From Alphaproteobacteria bacterium (GTDB taxonomy: Bacteria > Pseudomonadota > Alphaproteobacteria > UBA9219 > RFNS01): a stretch of 43,907 bases of DNA. Within the stretch, counting starts at the first letter, position 1. Every line of letters starts with the position of its first letter. Under the pieces are notes generated by a model. The model made no database searches. It had not been told where the DNA came from and saw nothing but the letters and a program-made list of their open reading frames with translations. A program made the translations under genes and the position numbers. The DNA lies in contig RFNS01000106.1 in assembly GCA_009927055.1 (NCBI GenBank), positions 1 to 43,907 of the forward strand. The letters run 5' to 3'. This document shows, piece by piece, positions 43,585-43,907 of the stretch.

Positions 43585-43907
43585 TTATTTCTTCTCAATG
43601 GCCTTGGGCGATGGTTGGTTATTGTTCGCAGGCTCGGTTTTTGATAGCACATCCTGCACATGCGCGCGCGCCAGCTTAATGTGCACGCCCTCGGCAATAT
43701 CAACCACCAGATAATCATCGCCATCCAGTTTATGGATGGTGCCCACAATGCCGCCCGATGTGACGATTTTATCGCCCCTGCGCAGGTTATCCAGCATGGT
43801 TTTATGCTCTTTCATTTTCTTTTGCTGCGGGCGCAGAAGCAGAAAATAGAAAACGATCAGAATAAAAAACAGCGGCATAAACTGCATCAGCATATCCTGC
43901 CCTGTGG
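43585..43907 (-). CDS. yajC: Preprotein translocase subunit YajC (5' end outside window)
   Basis: Small single-span inner-membrane partner of SecDF. Visible: MLMQFMPLFFILIVFYFLLLRPQQKKMKEH (membrane helix and cytosolic basic motif), NLRRGDKIVTSGGIVGTI, and a C-terminal charged tail. The track ORF begins at ATG 43893, but the frame stays open upstream as TGQD, which is how alphaproteobacterial YajC proteins continue after a longer N-terminus. The real start therefore lies probably beyond the window edge. A GGGCAGGA before ATG 43893 leaves a small chance that the internal ATG is used. It is co-transcribed with secD. Confidence 0.9.
   Translation of the reverse strand, partial: TGQDMLMQFMPLFFILIVFYFLLLRPQQKKMKEHKTMLDNLRRGDKIVTSGGIVGTIHKLDGDDYLVVDIAEGVHIKLARAHVQDVLSKTEPANNNQPSPKAIEKK

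Overview
The window looks like chromosomal DNA of an alphaproteobacterium. Supporting signs are a petA-petB-petC cytochrome bc1 operon, hemF next to a trmL-like gene, yajC-secD, an alphaproteobacterial-style KdsD, and short dispersed hairpin repeats. The lineage cannot be fixed from sequence alone.

Layout. 1-9.3 kb is housekeeping: the 3' end of kdsD (+), then on the minus strand hemF, an atypical long Hsp70, a small outer-membrane barrel, trmL and a short unknown gene, then petABC and a DUF924 gene (+). 9.53-22.68 kb is an integrative element of about 13.1 kb inserted in a tRNA-Gly(UCC) gene. 22.7-36.7 kb is mostly minus strand: an RND efflux pump with its adaptor, and a surface-glycan type cluster (UDP-GlcNAc 2-epimerase, several glycosyltransferases, a beta-barrel and a small exported protein). 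36.8-43.9 kb holds mdh, a pterin dehydratase, a MAPEG protein, another glycosyltransferase, a Tat-exported amidase, a response regulator with a decayed phosphatase-like output domain, and secD-yajC.

The element has the clearest internal logic. A 45-bp direct repeat of the tRNA 3' end bounds it. Inside the left end are two perfect matches to the IHF consensus, then a tandem 11-bp repeat that overlaps the predicted start of integrase transcription. The same 11-bp motif recurs with the same 11-bp period inside the right end, as expected for integrase arm sites. The integrase carries an extra helix-turn-helix-like insert in its catalytic domain. Next come two AlpA/excisionase-type regulators, a terminase-small-subunit-like gene and a primase-helicase. 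There are no capsid, tail or relaxase genes, so the set resembles a P4/PICI-type phage satellite. The cargo is defence-like: a single-chain nuclease-helicase-methyltransferase (type ISP/IIL-like) and a partner combining a GHKL-type ATPase with a PD-(D/E)xK motif. That partner seems to have lost its ATP-binding N-terminus where it abuts the methyltransferase gene. A 24-codon ORF just upstream of the cargo resembles the start of a type I hsdM, suggesting that restriction modules have been exchanged at this site.

The strongest leads are the element's attachment architecture, the truncated ATPase next to the ISP-like enzyme, a run of four hairpins between the replication operon and the cargo, the pseudophosphatase response regulator, and the glycan operon with a sulfotransferase-like/GT4 fusion.
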